DNA of 13,192 bases, from NCBI GenBank assembly GCA_002433595.1, contig DJIL01000053.1:1-13192 (forward strand), given 5' to 3'. Position numbers and translations under genes: made by a program. The notes beneath the pieces were generated by a model that saw nothing but the letters and a program-made list of their open reading frames with translations, was not told where the DNA came from and did not search any database. How positions within the stretch are numbered: position 1 is the first letter of the stretch; each line of letters starts with the position of its first letter. The stretch comes from a bacterium UBP8_UBA6595 (GTDB taxonomy: Bacteria; Margulisbacteria; Marinamargulisbacteria; UBA6595). Shown piece after piece: positions 1-6,569 of the stretch.

Positions 1-237
1 TTCTGGCTCAGTTTCTGGCTCTGGCTCTGGTTCTGGCTCTGGCCCAAAGGGAACCTTGAGGGGTGTTGATTCCAATTCAGACTCCCAAAAACCAAATGGC
101 GCAAACACTTTACTGACTGTGGTTACAAAATTCCGGAGATATTGTGGGTAAGCCGACGGTGTGTTCATTGTATCGGCTGCAAGGACTGAACTGGCTAATT
201 GAAAAAGCAAAACAATAGTGCACGCACAGTATTTCAT
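1..237 (-). CDS. Secreted protein with Pro-Glu linker, 5' part only (cut by window edge)
   Basis: An open frame runs from an ATG at 237 to the window edge without a stop, giving the first 79 residues. The N-terminus (MKYCACTIVLLFQLASSVLA) looks like a type I signal peptide, with a cleavage site after VLA and no lipobox. A short stretch with aromatic residues follows, and then a (PE)n run at about residues 67-79 (PEPEPEPEPETEPE) encoded by near-identical CCAGAG/CCAGAA units. Pro-Glu runs of this kind are usual as stiff extended linkers in periplasmic or surface proteins. No Shine-Dalgarno sequence is visible; the leader holds two A-rich repeats instead. It lies downstream of the pilus operon on the same strand but beyond that operon's terminator, so it is probably transcribed separately. 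I cannot assign a function; a further pilus component is possible but nothing shows it. Confidence 0.65.
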   Translation of the reverse strand, partial: MKYCACTIVLLFQLASSVLAADTMNTPSAYPQYLRNFVTTVSKVFAPFGFWESELESTPLKVPFGPEPEPEPEPETEPE

Positions 238-246
238 AGCAATAAT

Positions 247-270
247 TTTTTTTGGAACTTTTTTTGGAAC
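247..270. repeat. Perfect 2 x 12-bp tandem repeat in the leader of the 1-237 gene
   Basis: Two adjacent copies of TTTTTTTGGAAC (247-258 and 259-270) lie 10 bases upstream of the start at 237. On the transcribed strand they read GTTCC followed by A7 and A8 runs. Homopolymer runs of this length are prone to slippage, but they lie outside the coding frame. Confidence 0.8.
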
Positions 271-272
271 TA

Positions 273-303
273 TGTATAAAACTTTATCACAATTATCAGA
301 CAA
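273..303 (-). promoter_or_regulatory. Weak candidate promoter for the 1-237 gene
   Basis: On the minus strand TTGTCT (303-298) is followed after 19 bases by TATACA (278-273), between the pilus-operon terminator and the start at 237. The spacer is longer than the preferred 17, and the -35 overlaps the terminator T-run, so this is tentative. Confidence 0.3.
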
Positions 304-333
304 AAAAAAGGACAGAGCCCGAAGACTCTGTCC
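302..333 (-). terminator. Rho-independent terminator of the pilin/adhesin operon
   Basis: On the minus strand GGACAGAGTC and GGCTCTGTCC form a 10-bp stem (one G-U pair) closed by a C(UUCG)G tetraloop, followed at once by eight T residues (309-302). It lies about 30 bases past the stop of the 765-aa gene. On the plus strand no T-run follows, so it acts in one direction. Confidence 0.93.
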
Positions 334-349
334 CAATCTTAGCCAATTA

Positions 350-367
350 TTAAATCAACTGATTTAA
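350..367. repeat. Perfect 8-bp inverted repeat across a stop codon
   Basis: TTAAATCA-AC-TGATTTAA is a perfect inverted repeat with a 2-nt centre. It spans the TAA stop (366-364) of the 765-aa gene, 16 bases before the terminator stem. The low-GC arms would make only a weak hairpin. It could be a protein site or chance. Confidence 0.6.
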
Positions 368-2661
368 ATATCGGTATACGTTAGCGTCAACACATCTGAA
401 TACGTTCCGGCCATATCCAAAGCACCGCCTAGTGCATTCGCATTAACATACAAGTCAAAGTTCGCATCTGTTGCCGACGACACAATGCTACCCGCTCGCG
501 ACAAGATTGATACTTGACCATTGCTAAGTGCATCTGACGCATGCGTCAAAACAGAATCTACGCCCTGCCCCAGCGAACCCGTTTGCTTAATATTAACCGA
601 ATATGGAATTGGAACTTCACCATCTAACACTGAATCAGGCTGCAAAATTCCGCCTTGCGCACTGACCATGCTTAAATCAAAACCGTCCCGAGAATTATTA
701 CGAACAGTGAACGTTCCGAGCTTCACGGCTGCCCCACTTGGGTTTAGCTGCGCGGTGATCACGCGTGTTTTAAAATAGCTTTCTCGTGCCACATGATGAT
801 CAATTTTAAACTGCTTGGTCAAGTGTCCATTCTTAACTCGCGCTCCGTCCCGAAACACACCATCTTCATTCCAGCCATCGGCTGTATAGCCATCGGTGTC
901 ATAAACCGTTCCGTTTTTGTGCACTTTATCTGCTAGGAATCCGCCTTCATCGTACCCTTCATAATCTCGGCCATCCGGACCATAGGCATTATCATCCACT
1001 GTTAACGTGTCTAGACCAAACACACTGCCGGACTGCGTCAACCCATTAGAGTCAAACTCATCGCCATCGGCTGTCATACCTGACGTGTCAAATTCAGACT
1101 GTGTCGTGCTATGCACACCCGTTACGTAGAATCCATCGCCATTAATCCCGCTAGTATTGTATCCATCACGGTCATACCCAGAGGCATTGTACCCAATTGA
1201 GTCATAGCCATCAGCATCATACAAATCGCCATCCGAAGACACACCACTCGCATCAAATTCAGTACCCGTTTCACTATTAATGCCCGCTCGATTAAACCCG
1301 TCTCCGTTGTACCCATCAACCGCATATCCATACTGATCATAAATATCGCCATCAATCGTGAGCCCATTCGAGTCAAACTCCGTGCCCGTATCGCGGTGAA
1401 TATAAGTGGCAATATCAAACCCGGATTCATTGACCCCATTGGCGCTCAAGCCATTAATATCAAACCCACGCGAATCATATTCGTCCCCATCAATGGTTAA
1501 TCCATTGGCATCAAACTCTGTGCCTGTTTCCTGATTAACACTGCTGGCACTCCAACCGCTTACATTATACCCATCGCTGTTGTATCCATTAATATCATAG
1601 CCCAACGAATCATACGCATTGCCGTTTACTGTCATGCCGCTTGGGTCAAACTCCGTACCTGTATCGCGATGAAGACCAAACAAGTCAAACCCGTTGGCAT
1701 CATAAGTTGGCATAATTGTATAGTAATGACTCATACTTCCATCTGCTGATATTGAATATAAATCATTCCCAACATAGGCGACAACGCCATCCCCGGTCTC
1801 TTGTATCGATGTAACCGCATCTGCGGAATCGACTTGGCCTTGCGCTGTATAGTTTACTGGAACTAACTCATCACTCGACAGTACTTGGCCATCGGATTTA
1901 ACAACAAACAACTTGCCTTGTGACATATTGAATTTAGCAATACTGGTATTGGATATTGACCAGTTTACGCCATCCGTACTTGTATATAAATCCCCCGAGT
2001 CTGTTAAGGCAAGCATCGTACTTGTTCCCAACACGCCGATATCTTTTACCGTACCGGACAATCCCACTTGACCCATGTTACTGTTGCTACTTCCAACATA
2101 CAAATTTCCATTATCCATAACGGCTAGCTCTTGGGTCGCCGTGCGGACAATCTTATCAATCGGTTCTGAATTAATGTATGAACCATATTGCTGACTATCC
2201 GAGTCTGCGTTGGTTAGTGTCCGTGTGCCGTTTGCGTATTGATACACAACCCCAACCCCCGGCGTGTGCTCAACCGCCACAACGCGCGACATAATGGATC
2301 CGGCTGCATACCGCCAATTTGTCTCCGTGCCTGGAGACCCTCCAAAAATGCCTTCACTCCCTGTGCCCAATTTATATACTGAGCCACGATCGGTTAGAAC
2401 GGCCACGCCTTGGTTGTCGACATACAAATCAACAATCGAACCCGACAAGCTAGATTCGCTTGTCGAAACAATACGATCTGAACCCGTTAACGGCTGGAAC
2501 TCTGTGCTAGCTACCCCAGCAACAGTTCCTCGGAAATACACAACGCCTTCCGAGATATAAAAGTCACCGTAGTTGTTGGATAAGAATCCGCTACCTAAGA
2601 CCATGGTGGGCATCGCGAGTATTGCAAGTGCTCCTATTATTGTCTTTCTTAGATATTTCAT
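364..2661 (-). CDS. Putative tip adhesin: beta-propeller, pentad-repeat stalk, C-terminal pilin domain
   Basis: A 765-aa secreted protein with no cysteine. Residues 1-23 form a signal peptide (ending MVLG). Residues about 25-315 carry some seven repeats of 35-53 residues with a G-x-L-Y/V core (for example GNLYVG, GDLYTSTDG, NDLYSISADG), like RCC1 or tachylectin-type beta-propeller blades. Residues about 320-612 are five-residue repeats of the form G-[YF]-[DN]-x-x. Residues about 617-765 are a pilin domain (LGTFTVRNN, IPYSVNI, ending AGTYSDVLTLTYTDI) closely matching the upstream 199-aa protein. In archaic chaperone-usher pili the tip adhesin has an N-terminal binding domain and a C-terminal pilin domain; this order fits, and so does the lack of an N-terminal donor strand. 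GGGAG lies 4 nt before the ATG. The adhesin role is inferred; the ligand is unknown. Confidence 0.85.
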   Translation of the reverse strand: MKYLRKTIIGALAILAMPTMVLGSGFLSNNYGDFYISEGVVYFRGTVAGVASTEFQPLTGSDRIVSTSESSLSGSIVDLYVDNQGVAVLTDRGSVYKLGTGSEGIFGGSPGTETNWRYAAGSIMSRVVAVEHTPGVGVVYQYANGTRTLTNADSDSQQYGSYINSEPIDKIVRTATQELAVMDNGNLYVGSSNSNMGQVGLSGTVKDIGVLGTSTMLALTDSGDLYTSTDGVNWSISNTSIAKFNMSQGKLFVVKSDGQVLSSDELVPVNYTAQGQVDSADAVTSIQETGDGVVAYVGNDLYSISADGSMSHYYTIMPTYDANGFDLFGLHRDTGTEFDPSGMTVNGNAYDSLGYDINGYNSDGYNVSGWSASSVNQETGTEFDANGLTIDGDEYDSRGFDINGLSANGVNESGFDIATYIHRDTGTEFDSNGLTIDGDIYDQYGYAVDGYNGDGFNRAGINSETGTEFDASGVSSDGDLYDADGYDSIGYNASGYDRDGYNTSGINGDGFYVTGVHSTTQSEFDTSGMTADGDEFDSNGLTQSGSVFGLDTLTVDDNAYGPDGRDYEGYDEGGFLADKVHKNGTVYDTDGYTADGWNEDGVFRDGARVKNGHLTKQFKIDHHVARESYFKTRVITAQLNPSGAAVKLGTFTVRNNSRDGFDLSMVSAQGGILQPDSVLDGEVPIPYSVNIKQTGSLGQGVDSVLTHASDALSNGQVSILSRAGSIVSSATDANFDLYVNANALGGALDMAGTYSDVLTLTYTDI
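826..1704 (-). repeat. Coding repeat: about 58 pentads G-[YF]-[DN]-x-x in five larger units
   Basis: This stretch encodes residues about 320-612 of the 765-aa protein. Pentads such as GYDIN, GYNSD and GYNVS run almost without a break. Five larger units of about 40-55 residues begin with (H/N)xxTGTEFDxxG near residues 331, 376, 422, 462 and 517; the fifth has TQSEFD. Each is followed by a DGDxYD-like step. The dense Asp/Asn suggests an extended, perhaps cation-binding stalk, which is inference. The DNA copies have diverged at many third positions, so this is an old expansion rather than recent slippage. Confidence 0.85.
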
Positions 2662-2710
2662 TACTCTCCCGTTTATCCTTTTACTTTAAAATCCCAATAA
2701 TTCCGTCGTT

Positions 2711-3310
2711 TTACAGATCTGTATACGTTAACGTTAATACGTCTGCATAAGTACCCGCCATGCCAAGCGCATCCGTGTTGCTTTCCATTTTAATGTTTAA
2801 CTGGAAAATTGCGTCTGTAACCGATGACACCGCTGAAGATCCGTCCACTCCGGCTTTCTTCAAAATATGCGCCGCATCAATACCCGTGACTGCATTGGCT
2901 AGTGCATTCGATGCAAAGCTCAAGAAGCTGTCAATCCCAGTCCCAATCTCACCCGCTTTCGTGATGTTCACGGTATAGGGAATATCCACCTCACCGTCTA
3001 GCCGATCTGAACTCGATCCCGATGGCTGCAAAACGCCCCCCGTTGCACTGGAAATCGTTAGCTCAAACCCGTCGCGTGTGTTGTTTCGCAGTCTGAATTC
3101 ACCCAAATTGGTTTCTCTTAGCGCATCTGAATTAATCTGCGATGTTTTTACAACTGTTTTAAAATAACTCTCTCGCGCTACATTATGGTTAATGGCAAAC
3201 TGCGACGACTCTGACGCATTTTGAACATTAATAAACTCTTCCGCTTGAACCCCCGTCGTCAACCCCACAATAGCCGCTACCATTAAAATAGATCCAATAT
3301 ACTTTCTCAT
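2711..3310 (-). CDS. Pilin subunit of archaic chaperone-usher (spore coat U-like) type; likely main shaft protein
   Basis: A 199-aa protein with a clear signal peptide (residues 1-23, ending GVQA) and a mature part of about 176 residues with no cysteine. After a short N-terminal segment (about 24-42, including FAINHNV) that could act as donor strand, it has the same domain as the 765-aa protein: ARESYFKT, LGEFRLRNN, DGFELTI, IPYTVNI, and the ending AGTYADVLTLTYTDL. That ending resembles the C-terminal strand of spore coat U/CsuA-like subunits, although those usually have a disulfide that is absent here. AGGAGG lies 4 nt before the ATG, the best Shine-Dalgarno in the window, which suggests high expression. 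It is first in an operon with the adhesin gene (49-bp gap, no terminator between). I infer it is the major subunit from its size and simple form. Confidence 0.82.
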   Translation of the reverse strand: MRKYIGSILMVAAIVGLTTGVQAEEFINVQNASESSQFAINHNVARESYFKTVVKTSQINSDALRETNLGEFRLRNNTRDGFELTISSATGGVLQPSGSSSDRLDGEVDIPYTVNITKAGEIGTGIDSFLSFASNALANAVTGIDAAHILKKAGVDGSSAVSSVTDAIFQLNIKMESNTDALGMAGTYADVLTLTYTDL

Positions 3311-3478
3311 AAACCCTCCTTAAATTTCTTGCCCCGACCGTTAAGTACTATTCACATTACAACGACTAATACCCATTATTTCTAAAGCTTAAACATTTTC
3401 GTTTAGTTTAGCCACAAAATACCCATTAAACAGTTGTTGCCATTGATTTTCTTTTATGCTATACATAATTATATTCCC
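3311..3478. promoter_or_regulatory. Divergent control region of the pilus locus with an 11-bp direct repeat
   Basis: These 168 bases separate the two pilus transcription units. AATACCCATTA occurs twice in the same orientation, at 3368-3378 and 3418-3428, with starts exactly 50 bp apart, close to five helical turns. The second copy ends 8 bp before the plus-strand -35. A dimeric or looping regulator is an obvious possibility but unproven. I see no convincing -35/-10 pair for the minus-strand gene. Confidence 0.5.
3437..3465 (+). promoter_or_regulatory. Sigma70-like promoter of the 172-aa pilin/chaperone operon
   Basis: TTGCCA (3437-3442) and TATACA (3460-3465) are separated by 17 bases, the optimal spacing. 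Transcription would start near 3472, leaving a leader of only about 7 nt before the ATG at 3479, and no Shine-Dalgarno is present. Confidence 0.6.
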
Positions 3479-3997
3479 ATGGTAAAAAAACACCTATCAT
3501 TGTGCTTTGTGCTATTAGCATTGATTCTGTCACTGCCAACAATGGGAACCGAATCCATGCCCATGGATCAATCCGTCGATCAATTTTATATTAATTATCG
3601 ACACCCCGTCATTCAACAAGGCCGTTTTTTGCTCGGCACTATTGTCGTCCGAAACAACAATCCCAATGGGTTTAGCTTAAAATTAAGCAGTGACAACAAC
3701 AGTTTACTCACGGACTCCACGAGCTTCCCCAATGGAAGTCTGATCCCTTATTCAATATCCATTGAAGAAAACAACGGAGACATTGGCGCCGGCGTTGCGA
3801 AAGGGTACTTGGGAAATCCCAAACAACAACTTGTAGCGGACTGGATGCTGCTTAGCTCAACCAGTCAAACCAGCTACACTGACATTTCTTTGAATATCTA
3901 CATTCACATTGATCAAGCCATTTCAGACCGACTGCTTGCGGGTGATTACTTAGATGAAATCAATGTTCATTACGAAAACCATAGCAATGTTATTTAG
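3479..3997 (+). CDS. Minor pilin-like subunit, third copy of the shared pilin domain
   Basis: A 172-aa protein with an N-terminal signal peptide (MVKKHLSLCFVLLALILSLP, cleavage near residues 22-26). The ATG at 3479 is chosen over a TTG at 3434 because the signal peptide begins there and because the promoter elements overlap the longer form. The mature part aligns by eye with the other two subunits: LGTIVVRNN, NGFSLKL, IPYSISI, GDIGAGV, and the ending AGDYLDEINVHYEN. It is more diverged and lacks the ARESYFKT segment. It is followed after 23 bp by the chaperone gene in one transcription unit. It could be a minor, anchoring or terminating subunit; the sequence does not say which. Confidence 0.75.
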   Translation: MVKKHLSLCFVLLALILSLPTMGTESMPMDQSVDQFYINYRHPVIQQGRFLLGTIVVRNNNPNGFSLKLSSDNNSLLTDSTSFPNGSLIPYSISIEENNGDIGAGVAKGYLGNPKQQLVADWMLLSSTSQTSYTDISLNIYIHIDQAISDRLLAGDYLDEINVHYENHSNVI

Positions 3998-4020
3998 CCC
4001 CTATCGTTTAGGAGATTCTC

Positions 4021-4800
4021 ATGCATAAACACCCTCTATTGTCGTTATCCCATCGATTTTTTGGACTGGCCATTGCCTTAGCTTTCGTATCCGCCCCTCT
4101 CTTCTCTGGCTACTATGTAACCTTAAATGACAATGAAATAAATCCGGGAAAAGGCAAGAATCTTATTAACATGTATGTCACCAACGAGTCCGATGCCATG
4201 AAGGCCATTATGTTATCCCCGAAACTGCGAAACGTGGATAGTTCTGGCGTTGAAACGGTGAGTGAAACTGAAGATTTGGTCGTCTTTCCCGCCCAGCTAA
4301 TCTTACCCCCACGCTCTGAAAAAGCGGTCTCTATTCGGTGGCTCGGCGAGCAAAATATTTCCCGTGAGCGTTCGTATCGTGTCATTGTTGATGAACTCAA
4401 TGTGGGTAAAAAACAAGCGAAAGATTCAAAAATTATTCGAACAAAAGTACGCTATGTTAAATCTGTTTACGTAGCCCCTTATAAAACGGTGAATTCACTC
4501 ATGCTAGAAGATGCCGGCCGCGATGTACTGGAAGACGGAACGCCGGTGCTTCGGTTGAAACTGTATAATAACGGGACCGTCCGTGAATTGCTGCAAAACA
4601 TTATCTTAGAATATAAGTCAATGGACCGAATTGCGAGCCTATCCATTACAGCGTCTGAAATGGAGCCCTTTAAGTCCAACCGAAATATTTTAGCAAATAA
4701 CCGGTTGGAATTTTGGATTCCGTGGCCGGAATCTATTGATACTAAAGTTGATAAGTTTTATTTGCTCGACTATAACTTGGAAGACGAAGCCGCCGAATAG
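4021..4800 (+). CDS. Periplasmic pilus assembly chaperone, PapD-like, archaic (Csu/sigma) class
   Basis: A 259-aa protein with a signal peptide at residues 1 to about 25-30. Domain 1 has the family hallmark of a long strand, DLVVFPAQLILPP (85-97), followed by KAVSIRWLG (101-109) and RERSYRVIVDEL (115-126). Next comes a basic strand with alternating hydrophobic residues, KVRYVKSVYVAP (142-153), which would be the G1 strand lent to subunits during donor-strand complementation. Residues about 160-255 form the second Ig-like domain. The order and wording match chaperones of archaic chaperone-usher systems better than classical PapD. AGGAG lies 6 nt before the ATG. Its partners should be the three neighbouring subunits. 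The usher that normally accompanies it is not in this window. Confidence 0.88.
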   Translation: MHKHPLLSLSHRFFGLAIALAFVSAPLFSGYYVTLNDNEINPGKGKNLINMYVTNESDAMKAIMLSPKLRNVDSSGVETVSETEDLVVFPAQLILPPRSEKAVSIRWLGEQNISRERSYRVIVDELNVGKKQAKDSKIIRTKVRYVKSVYVAPYKTVNSLMLEDAGRDVLEDGTPVLRLKLYNNGTVRELLQNIILEYKSMDRIASLSITASEMEPFKSNRNILANNRLEFWIPWPESIDTKVDKFYLLDYNLEDEAAE

Positions 4801-4805
4801 GCGCG

Positions 4806-5711
4806 TTAGCTGTGTGTCTCAGAATCTGAGATTACACAGCCCGATGGGGCGATAATTACCTGGGCTTCGTATACAACTGTCGCATTGCCAATTAAATCCA
4901 CTGAATAGCCTGCTTGAGTGTGATGGACACAGGTCATGACCGCATCACCCGCTGGCACCACCCGCAGTGATTTACCTAGCCACTCCGAATGCTTCGCTAC
5001 GTACGCAATTGATGTGGCGCACATCGCCGTGCCGCACGCCGGGGTCAGCCCTACCCCGCGCTCATAGGTCTGTGTCCGAATCACGCCAGGTGCCGCCACT
5101 TGCGCAACAGTTACATTGCAGCCTTGCGTAAACATCTGCGGGTTTGCACTCACCCATTGACCCAATTGCGTCGCCAATGCCGATCGATTGGCTTGCGTGT
5201 ACGTTGCGGGCACAAAGACAATGCTGTGGGGGTTTGGCATAACCACCACGGTTGTCTCACCGTCTGGCCAAAATTTGGGTAGTGCCTGATGAATAATAGG
5301 CGCGGCGCCTGTGGAAACGCAAATACCCACAGCCGTAGGGTCAAACCCAATATTGGGTAGCCGAACGGATACCACCTTCGCTTTAGAATCTTCCCATTGC
5401 ACCTCAAACCATCGGTCCGTCACCCAAATTGATGCGGTTGGCGCACCCGCGTGCTCCAAGACATGGCGTGCCACGCACCGTAGGCCATTGCCACACATCT
5501 CTGCCTCACTACCATCTGGATTAAACATTCGCATCCGATACCCGGTGCGATACGCCGACACAAACAGCGTGCCTTCTGCAGATCGCTGGTCACATATTGA
5601 CTGCGAAAATTGAATACGTTGAGACTCTGTCAAAAACCGAGTTTTCGTTAACTCGTCCACTAGAACAAACTTATTGTTGGAGCCATGAACATATAAAAAA
5701 GGAATGTTCAT
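4806..5711 (-). CDS. dapF: Diaminopimelate epimerase
   Basis: Converts LL- to meso-diaminopimelate in the cytoplasm, supplying lysine and peptidoglycan. Both active-site cysteines are present in their motifs: Cys73 in NPDGSEAEMCGNGLRC and Cys226 in ERGVGLTPACGT. The N-terminal motif is HGSNNKF where most family members have HGLGNDF, and the usual G-x-G-x-D region reads RSAEG, so the protein is diverged. At 301 aa it is slightly longer than the usual roughly 275. The start at 5711 is preferred over an upstream ATG at 5747: it begins at the conserved N-terminus, overlaps the rfbD stop as ATGA, and has GGAG 5 nt upstream. It converges with the chaperone gene, with only 5 bp between stops, and its last codons form a strong hairpin. 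Confidence 0.93.
   Translation of the reverse strand: MNIPFLYVHGSNNKFVLVDELTKTRFLTESQRIQFSQSICDQRSAEGTLFVSAYRTGYRMRMFNPDGSEAEMCGNGLRCVARHVLEHAGAPTASIWVTDRWFEVQWEDSKAKVVSVRLPNIGFDPTAVGICVSTGAAPIIHQALPKFWPDGETTVVVMPNPHSIVFVPATYTQANRSALATQLGQWVSANPQMFTQGCNVTVAQVAAPGVIRTQTYERGVGLTPACGTAMCATSIAYVAKHSEWLGKSLRVVPAGDAVMTCVHHTQAGYSVDLIGNATVVYEAQVIIAPSGCVISDSETHS
4809..4840. other. Strong hairpin inside the 3' end of dapF, at a convergent gene junction
   Basis: GCTGTGT-G-TCTCAG, loop AAT, CTGAGA-TT-ACACAGC form 7 + 6 bp arms with one small internal mismatch. The hairpin starts 9 bases past the chaperone stop and lies within the last codons of dapF. No T-run follows on either strand, so it is not a standard intrinsic terminator, but it may end or protect transcripts from both directions. 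Confidence 0.65.
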
Positions 5712-6541
5712 CGTGACTCCAGATAATTGAGTAGCGCTGGTTTCCAATGCGGTAACGGGCCTATATAACGTGCCAGCGTCTCCCCATTTAGCCGCCCGTT
5801 TAAGGGGCGTTTCGCCGGTCGAGAATAGGCGGTTGTGGGAACAGGTGTCAGAACCGGAGGTCTTGGCATTTTTTGAAAAATTGCACAGGCGTAGTCATAC
5901 CAAGTCGTATACCCGGTGCTCGGCATATGATACACCCCAGGTGGAATAGACCCATGCGCAATGACCGCCTGTATGGATTGGGCGACTGTCCGCGTCCAGG
6001 TAGGCGCGCCCCATTGATCCGCCACAACACGCACTTCTGACTCTCTTTCCCCCATCCGCTGCATGGTATCGATAAAATCAGAACCGCCAGCCCCATATAA
6101 CCACTGGACGCGGAAAATATATGCGGTTGAGCATTGAGACAAAACAGACTGTTCACCCAAAGACTTTGTATGCCCATATATACTTAAGGGCGCAACCGGA
6201 TCCGTTTCTCTGTATGGCGTTGAACCCGTGCCATCAAACACATAGTCGGTTGAAATGTGAATCAAGCGGGACTGAATAGCGGTGCATTGCTGCGCCACAA
6301 ACCCCGGCCCTCTGGCATTTACCCGATGAGCCTTCTTCACATTAACCTCACACCCATCCACATCCGTATAGGCAGCTGTATTCACCACCCAATCGGCGGC
6401 TGTGACCATTTGCGCGACTGACTCCGGGTTTCCAATATCAATATCTGCCGAGGAAAGCACGTGAACAGTTCCCATGGACTGAAGCACATCCGCACACGCT
6501 TGCCCCAACCGTCCGGTACCAATAATTAAAATTGCCGTCAT
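5708..6541 (-). CDS. rfbD: dTDP-4-dehydrorhamnose reductase
   Basis: NADPH-dependent last step of dTDP-L-rhamnose synthesis, feeding surface polysaccharide. Motifs, numbered from the ATG at 6541: Rossmann loop GTGRLGQA (8-15), NTAAYTDVDGCE (54-65), STDYVFDG (97-104), the YxxxK pair Tyr122/Lys126, WLYG (147-150), DQWGAPTWT (185-193) and the C-terminal RPLNGRLNGETL segment. Length (277 aa) is typical. An ATG two codons upstream (6547) is also possible. I prefer 6541 because a perfect TATAAT ends 9 nt before it but only 3 nt before 6547, and because the family starts right at the beta strand. The stop overlaps the dapF start by 4 bp, so the two are translationally coupled. No rfbA, rfbB or rfbC is in the window. 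Confidence 0.93.
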   Translation of the reverse strand: MTAILIIGTGRLGQACADVLQSMGTVHVLSSADIDIGNPESVAQMVTAADWVVNTAAYTDVDGCEVNVKKAHRVNARGPGFVAQQCTAIQSRLIHISTDYVFDGTGSTPYRETDPVAPLSIYGHTKSLGEQSVLSQCSTAYIFRVQWLYGAGGSDFIDTMQRMGERESEVRVVADQWGAPTWTRTVAQSIQAVIAHGSIPPGVYHMPSTGYTTWYDYACAIFQKMPRPPVLTPVPTTAYSRPAKRPLNGRLNGETLARYIGPLPHWKPALLNYLESR

Positions 6542-6560
6542 ATTCATACTATTATACTAT
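6532..6560 (+). promoter_or_regulatory. Candidate promoter of the lolC-lolD unit
   Basis: TTGCCG (6532-6537) is followed after 15 bases by TATACT (6553-6558) or after 17 by TACTAT (6555-6560). The start codon is at 6570 with no Shine-Dalgarno, so the leader would be a few bases at most. The -35 lies inside the start of rfbD. Confidence 0.45.
6551..6556 (-). promoter_or_regulatory. -10 element (TATAAT) for rfbD-dapF
   Basis: A perfect TATAAT on the minus strand lies 3 nt before the ATG at 6547 and 9 nt before that at 6541. There is no clear -35 and no Shine-Dalgarno, so the mRNA would be leaderless or nearly so. It overlaps the promoter of the divergent permease gene. Confidence 0.5.
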
Positions 6561-6569
6561 AGATATGAA

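Noticed and set aside
1122..1439. Minus-strand frame of 105 codons rich in Met and Leu
   Set aside because: It lies in another frame of the pentad-repeat region; its regular look is the shadow of the protein repeats.
826..1704. Regular short DNA repeats that could suggest a CRISPR or tandem array
   Set aside because: There are no constant repeats with unique spacers; the periodicity follows codons of five-residue protein repeats in an open frame.
2713..2740. Short palindromes (CAGATCTG, CGTTAACG) at the end of the pilin gene
   Set aside because: They are explained by the conserved C-terminal codons, and no T-run follows; the operon continues into the adhesin gene.
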